Assembly (NCBI GenBank): GCA_900548705.1
Contig: URLF01000031.1
Location: forward strand, 1 to 27,975
Reading direction: 5' to 3'
Origin: an uncultured Porphyromonadaceae bacterium
GTDB lineage: Bacteria > Bacteroidota > Bacteroidia > Bacteroidales > Muribaculaceae
Length of the DNA: 27,975 bases
Below the pieces are notes generated by a model. It made no database searches. It was not told the origin of the DNA and saw only the letters and a list, made by a program, of their open reading frames with translations. Shown piece by piece: positions 23,636-27,975 of the stretch. The position numbers were made by a program, and so were the translations under genes. Every line of letters starts with the position of its first letter. Position 1 is the first letter of the stretch.

Positions 23636-23643
23636 TACCTTTG
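23636..23643 (+). promoter_or_regulatory. -7 promoter box of the 1283-residue secreted-protein gene
   Basis: TACCTTTG is a perfect TAnnTTTG match. No TTG is present 19-21 bases upstream, where the sequence is GTAAAAAATT next to the G8 run. It implies an unusually long leader of about 285 bases. Confidence 0.6.
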
Positions 23644-23649
23644 TCTCCG

Positions 23650-23934
23650 CGAATGGAACATCTTTTCATCCGTCGCGCCTAAATCTACACCGTGACGCCT
23701 GACGCGGGCGAATATTGTCCGCCCTGTCTCCCGTTGCTACATTCATCTTCGAAACTCGAAACTCTTACTTTTTGACTCTTACACAAACTCTTACGCTTAT
23801 TGCTCTGTGAATGCCAGGCCCGGTTACTGCCCGTCTGTCTGTTTGCAGGTCTCTATACTTCCCTCTCTAATTCTTTAACTCGAAACAATTAACTGTTTTT
23901 CTTTAACTTATCTTACTAAATTCACTTTTCTATT
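23650..23934 (+). other. Repeat-rich 5' leader of the 1283-residue secreted protein
   Basis: No gene is visible between 23452 and 23934 (483 bases). After the hairpins, the G8 run and the promoter, this leader holds several short phased repeats. ACTCTTAC occurs at 23761, 23775 and 23787. TTAACT occurs at 23875, 23889 and 23903, exactly 14 bases apart. CGAAACT is duplicated in tandem (23750-23763), and AACTCGAAAC occurs at 23753-23762 and 23877-23886. A possible small stem is GGGCG (23706-23710) with CGCCC (23720-23724). The region could hold protein-binding sites or an RNA element. I recognise no known riboswitch. Confidence 0.5.
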
Positions 23935-26900
23935 ATGAAAAAGCTTCTACTCTTGTTGGTAGGTGCAATTGTGGCCATAGGTGCCCATGCGCAGCTTTAC
24001 CTCTGCGGAGCTGATCCATTGCAATGGGATCCCGCGAATCCAACAGTAGTCAACGAAGTTGACGGTTATTACGCTTTCAAAGCTACAAAAGGGGCTGAGT
24101 TCCAGATGTCCAAAGCCAAGGGTGACTGGACGGCATTCAACACTTCCATCCTTCGTCGTACTTCCGATAACTGGACTACTACAAATGGAGTCCGTTCGGT
24201 GTCTCTTACCACCGGTCAGAGTGGGAATTTACATAAATTTACCCTGTCCGATGATTTTCTCTATGTTCGTGTGAAAGCCGATTTCTCTACAATTGAGCTT
24301 TGCGACAATGAGAATTTTACAGGCGATATAGTGGGTCCCACACTCAAATGCGAAATCAAGTCATCCCTCGACGGAAATTGGCCAACACATCCGATGACTT
24401 ACGAGGATGGCAAATATGTCTATACCTATGAGAATGTCACAGCCACCGGCACCACCCGTGAGCTGGGTATGCAGATAGACGGTGGCTGGAGAGGCTCCTC
24501 GCAGAACGGCAAGACTTACAGCGGAGCCGCCACCACATACAAAATGGATGTGACAAACGGCGGAAACATCCGTATTGACGGCTCTGTGTCAGGAGACATC
24601 ATCTGCACATATGACCCCTCTACAAACAACCTGACTCTGGCTCCTCACGCCCAGGAGGACACCTATACGTTCCATATCCACAACCTCGATAACGGTAACA
24701 TCTTCGAGGCATCGCAGGATAATCCTTATGAGTTCACCATCGAGGTGAATACCCCTCTGGCTAATGACTTCCATCTCTGCCTCCACCGTATGAAGAACGG
24801 TGAACAGAACACATCATATGGCTTCGATCCCGATTTTGAATACCAGTGTGAAGAGGTGACCAAGGATCTCTCCGAGGGGAAAGCCGGCATCATTATGCCC
24901 AAGGGGCTTTACGGCATCCTGAAGTTCGCCATCAATGTTGTGGAGAATGTCCCTACCTCTATGACAATCTCCGGTGGAGAGTTTATGGATCTCAAATATG
25001 AGTACAAACTCTGGGATAACTTCAACTCTGACGAACTGAAGCTCACCCAGTCTTTCGCTCCCCACCTGGCTCATTTCGACGTAGAATACACTTTCACTGG
25101 TTTTGAGAAGGGCCGCACTTTCAAAATCGAACGTTACGAGGATGGCGTGTCTGTTTCAGACCGTCGTTTCGGCCCTGCCCGTAACTCCGAGACATACAAA
25201 CCTAATACCTCTGGTACCCGCTACGAGCTCTCCTCTAACGGCACCGAGACAGTAGTCTTCCCGGAGGGTATCCGAGGCAAAGTGAGAATCAGCCTTTATG
25301 TTGATGCCGAAGGCGTTCCTTCCTATATCATGATTCAGGGTGGTTCGCTCGAGGATGCTCCCGAGCATGAATACACAATCTATTTCTACAACACCTCCGG
25401 CTCTCCGGTAGATCCCTACGCTTATATCTGGCGTCAGGAGGTCGGTCAGTCCACTATGGAGTACACCGCATGGTGGGGTGATGACAAGGAGAAAGGTCAT
25501 ATGACCGCCACAGGTAAATATGTCAAGAAGGGTGACAACTATTACCCCGTTTACGCCCTGTCGTTTGACTGGGAGGTTGAACCCCACCATGTCATCATCC
25601 ACAACTCTGAGGGCAAGTACACCGACGACAGCACCAACCTTTTGTTTGTGAACGGCGGTTTCTACTGCAATGGTTGCAAAGAGGCCGAGACTGGTCTGGA
25701 TCTTGTCTCAAAGCCTGGCGAGGAGCCCGCGACTTTCTATATGCACTGGAAGCAGGACTGGATTCTTGACAGCAATGGCGAAAAACCCCGCTGCTTTGTT
25801 TACGCAGGCACAACCGCTCCCGCTGCCCAGTATGCCTGGGAGCATGGTGTGGAGATGCAGACCATCGACGACCTGGCTCCCTCTATCGAAGTGTTCTCAG
25901 TGGCCGGAGAAGGTTCTTCTCTGCCTGCCCAGACCATCACAGAGAAATACCAGCTCTGGAAGGTCGATATTACCGGCCCTGAAATGGCCGGTAAGGATAA
26001 TGTGATGTTCGTCTTCAAGCACGATGGCAACAACGGCGTTGAATACTGGGACTATGCTTCCCGCAGCGGACAGTTCGCAGAGCCTGCTTTCCTTACAAAA
26101 TATATCTTCGCTACCGCAACTGACAACGACGGGCTTCGTTTCGCCGTGCAGAGCTACCTCACATATGATGATTTCATCAGCCTCGACTACGAGGGCCGTC
26201 CCCACATTTATCTTGTAGGTGATGAGGGCGGTGCTATCGAAGGCCTGCAATGGGATGACCTCAGCAAGGCTGACGAGTTCTCTCCCGAGGAAGGTGTGTT
26301 CTATATCCCCCTCAATGTAGAGGGCAACAAGTACGCCAAGTTCAAGATGTCATGGATCAGCGTCGCTGACGCCATCAAGCGCAACAACATCTCTGTCGTC
26401 AACTCTAACCGCGACTGGGCTACATTTGACCTCGGAATCATCGGCTTCAACGACACATACGAGGATTATCCCGACGGTTACGATGCTCCCAAGACTGAAA
26501 AAGCCGATCCAAGCGATATGGTCGCTTCGGCCTGGGTTAAGCCTTATCAGTCGCTTCCTTACAGGAACTACAACCAGTACAACTGGTATATCCCCGCAGA
26601 GAACATCACCAGGGGCGCGGCTTGCTATCTGGTTGTTGACCCCCACTCTACTTGCCGCACTGTGACCTTGATTCCTTATGATCCCAACCCCTCGATCGAG
26701 GTGACTGCTTCTGGTGTCTCGACTGTGTCGCTCAATCCTGCTCAGGCCTTGCAGCTCCATGGTAGCCACGCCCACCATCTCAATGGTGCGGCTTCCAACG
26801 GACATATCTACATGGATCGTCTCAACTGCTGCTCCGGTACTATCAAGATTAACAAGGCACAGGGACTCGATATCGCCGCTTCCGGTTTTGATCTCCTCTA

Positions 26901-27786
26901 TTCAATCTATATGAACGGCAACGAGGTCATCACTCACGATAATCCTAATGAAACGCTGCAGCTTGACTTTATGCCTTTGGCTTCGAGCGCAGATATGGGT
27001 GTTCGCTGTGAATACACCAACCACGCTACCGGGCTCACCTTCCATTCCAAGCTCGGAACTGGTACCGTGGAGGCAGGTGCGGTTGACTTCCCCGCTCCTG
27101 CTGCTGCTATCGGCGGCGCGAAATTCGTGCTTGATCCCCGTGATGGTGGGGCTTCCCGTGGTGTAATGCTCGAACCTCTGACTTTCAGCGTCGAGTCTGA
27201 ATATGAATATTATGCCGACTTCAGCTTCGAGGTTGGCGAAAAAGCAGAAATTCTGCATTCTGCCCATCGTATTGTGACCGGTTTCTCCCAGTATGCCGAC
27301 AAGTATCTGGCTGGCTGGACATTCCTTGGTGCCGATAACGATTATGACTTCAGTGGGGCTAACGACTGGTCTTCAAAGTTTGCTAATCCCGACACCGATG
27401 TGTACGTGTATCTCTCGAATGCCGACCCCACACTTACTGAGGTTGAAGGACTGGTATATGCAGTTTATCCGTTCATCTATCAGACCGAACCGACTATCGT
27501 TCCCGCATCAGCTCCTCGTCGCGCAGGTGCCTCGGCCAACGGTAATGCCTCACTTCCTGATGATTTGACCGGTTTCAGTGTGACCAATATGGCTATTTCG
27601 ACTCCTGTCCGCGCCACAATCTCAGATCAGGTGATTTCCGGTATCGAGAATGTAGTCCTTGACGCAGACGTTGATGCTGACGCTGAATACTACACCATCT
27701 CCGGTGTACGCGTGATGGGTCAGCCCACCCCCGGCATCTACCTCTGCCGCAAGGGTGACAAGGTAAGCAAGGTGGTAATCCGCTGA
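23935..27786 (+). CDS. Large modular secreted protein with CBM26-like and SusE/F-like modules and T9SS-type sorting tail
   Basis: A 1283-residue exported protein. The signal peptide is residues 1-19 (cleaved AHA-Q). The first module (~21-125, LYLCGADPLQWDPANP) resembles SusE/SusF starch-binding domains. Residues ~243-352 and ~380-474 are diverged copies of one module, each closing with a P-x-G-x-x-G turn, a beta strand and an IxGG-x-x-x-D end. Residues ~478-577 (YTIYFYNTSG, PYAYIW, TDDSTNLLFVNGGFYCNG) look like a CBM26-type starch-binding module, and ~600-725 may be a related one (FYMHWKQDWI). A second SusE/F-like module begins at ~757 (HIYLVGDEGG). The last 34 residues (EYYTISGVRV to KVSKVVIR) form a T9SS-type sorting domain. 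I see no catalytic motif, so surface glycan binding is the best inference. Confidence 0.82.
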   Translation: MKKLLLLLVGAIVAIGAHAQLYLCGADPLQWDPANPTVVNEVDGYYAFKATKGAEFQMSKAKGDWTAFNTSILRRTSDNWTTTNGVRSVSLTTGQSGNLHKFTLSDDFLYVRVKADFSTIELCDNENFTGDIVGPTLKCEIKSSLDGNWPTHPMTYEDGKYVYTYENVTATGTTRELGMQIDGGWRGSSQNGKTYSGAATTYKMDVTNGGNIRIDGSVSGDIICTYDPSTNNLTLAPHAQEDTYTFHIHNLDNGNIFEASQDNPYEFTIEVNTPLANDFHLCLHRMKNGEQNTSYGFDPDFEYQCEEVTKDLSEGKAGIIMPKGLYGILKFAINVVENVPTSMTISGGEFMDLKYEYKLWDNFNSDELKLTQSFAPHLAHFDVEYTFTGFEKGRTFKIERYEDGVSVSDRRFGPARNSETYKPNTSGTRYELSSNGTETVVFPEGIRGKVRISLYVDAEGVPSYIMIQGGSLEDAPEHEYTIYFYNTSGSPVDPYAYIWRQEVGQSTMEYTAWWGDDKEKGHMTATGKYVKKGDNYYPVYALSFDWEVEPHHVIIHNSEGKYTDDSTNLLFVNGGFYCNGCKEAETGLDLVSKPGEEPATFYMHWKQDWILDSNGEKPRCFVYAGTTAPAAQYAWEHGVEMQTIDDLAPSIEVFSVAGEGSSLPAQTITEKYQLWKVDITGPEMAGKDNVMFVFKHDGNNGVEYWDYASRSGQFAEPAFLTKYIFATATDNDGLRFAVQSYLTYDDFISLDYEGRPHIYLVGDEGGAIEGLQWDDLSKADEFSPEEGVFYIPLNVEGNKYAKFKMSWISVADAIKRNNISVVNSNRDWATFDLGIIGFNDTYEDYPDGYDAPKTEKADPSDMVASAWVKPYQSLPYRNYNQYNWYIPAENITRGAACYLVVDPHSTCRTVTLIPYDPNPSIEVTASGVSTVSLNPAQALQLHGSHAHHLNGAASNGHIYMDRLNCCSGTIKINKAQGLDIAASGFDLLYSIYMNGNEVITHDNPNETLQLDFMPLASSADMGVRCEYTNHATGLTFHSKLGTGTVEAGAVDFPAPAAAIGGAKFVLDPRDGGASRGVMLEPLTFSVESEYEYYADFSFEVGEKAEILHSAHRIVTGFSQYADKYLAGWTFLGADNDYDFSGANDWSSKFANPDTDVYVYLSNADPTLTEVEGLVYAVYPFIYQTEPTIVPASAPRRAGASANGNASLPDDLTGFSVTNMAISTPVRATISDQVISGIENVVLDADVDADAEYYTISGVRVMGQPTPGIYLCRKGDKVSKVVIR

Positions 27787-27828
27787 TTCCGCCCACTCCA
27801 CAGATTTCTTTGACTCTTACTATCATCG

Positions 27829-27865
27829 CCGTCCCGGCCGCGATTCCGCGCCGGGCGGTTTTTTT
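27829..27865 (+). terminator. Strong terminator after the 1283-residue protein gene
   Basis: A GC-rich left arm (from CCGTCCCGGC at 27829) pairs, with two single-base bulges, with CGCGCCGGGCGG (ending 27858). A run of seven T follows (27859-27865). This is the clearest rho-independent-type terminator in the window. Confidence 0.8.
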
Positions 27866-27888
27866 ACGCCCCTCCCCGGGGGCGCCGT

Positions 27889-27952
27889 GTCTCACGCGGA
27901 CTCGACGAAAGGTCTCACGCAGATTCCGCAGATACGCAGATTTCTCGCAGAT
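27889..27952 (+). repeat. GTCTCACGC pair and four GCAGAT units
   Basis: GTCTCACGC occurs at 27889-27897 and 27912-27920. Overlapping the second copy, GCAGAT recurs at 27919, 27928, 27936 and 27947 (spacings 9, 8 and 11). I recall similar degenerate CGCAGATT-type arrays between genes in other Bacteroidetes. The array may continue past the window edge. No function can be assigned. Confidence 0.55.
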
Positions 27953-27975
27953 TAAAGTGAGATAAGAAAGATTAG

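Noticed and set aside
1..27975. tRNA or rRNA genes, CRISPR arrays, insertion sequences, integrases
   Set aside because: I read the intergenic regions for tRNA-like arms, regularly spaced long repeats, transposase or integrase motifs and terminal inverted repeats and found none. A short or divergent element could still be missed without a search tool.

Overview
The window reads as a chromosomal segment of a gut Bacteroidales, most likely Muribaculaceae-like (an inference from gene content, not a database match). Every gene I can support is on the + strand. Pointers to the order are several perfect copies of the Bacteroidetes -7 promoter box TAnnTTTG (3075, 8548, 13968, 22016, 23636), little sign of Shine-Dalgarno sites, a DUF5683 protein, a 29-residue mS38-like ribosomal peptide next to an RNase E/G gene, and two exported proteins ending in a type IX secretion (T9SS)-style sorting tail. 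Most core genes are GC-rich; the one line I counted in the glycosyltransferase gene (18721-18780) is 65% GC.

Layout. (1) 1-4633, housekeeping: the 3' end of a queuosine-precursor transporter, an HU/IHF-type protein, the mS38-like peptide, RNase E/G with a very long leader hairpin, and GMP synthase. (2) 4703-8550: a Pro/Gly/Gln-rich single-pass membrane protein and two tandem paralogous polytopic membrane proteins that look like GT-C glycosyltransferases; the second is markedly AT-richer (40% GC in line 7201-7260). (3) 8560-13890, probably one operon from the promoter at 8524-8555: DUF5683 protein, LysM lytic transglycosylase, phosphoserine phosphatase SerB and tRNA methylthiotransferase MtaB. 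(4) 14020-17698: a three-gene accessory cassette with its own strong promoter, encoding a DUF3696-type AAA/ABC ATPase, a TOPRIM-like protein and a DUF262 protein. (5) 17691-21915: LpxL/HtrB-type acyltransferase, GT2 glycosyltransferase and a KefB-like CPA2 antiporter, tightly packed. (6) 22195-27786: two monocistronic secreted proteins with promoters, long leaders and terminators; the 1283-residue one carries CBM26-like and SusE/F-like modules.

The best candidate for a new system is region 4. A split OLD/PARIS-like pair (ATPase plus TOPRIM effector, joined by an ATGA overlap) is followed 23 bases later by a stand-alone DUF262 protein whose stop codon overlaps the start of the lipid A acyltransferase gene. 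ATPase-TOPRIM pairs and DUF262 proteins are each known from anti-phage defence. I do not recognise this three-gene combination, but novelty and function need a database search and phage assays.
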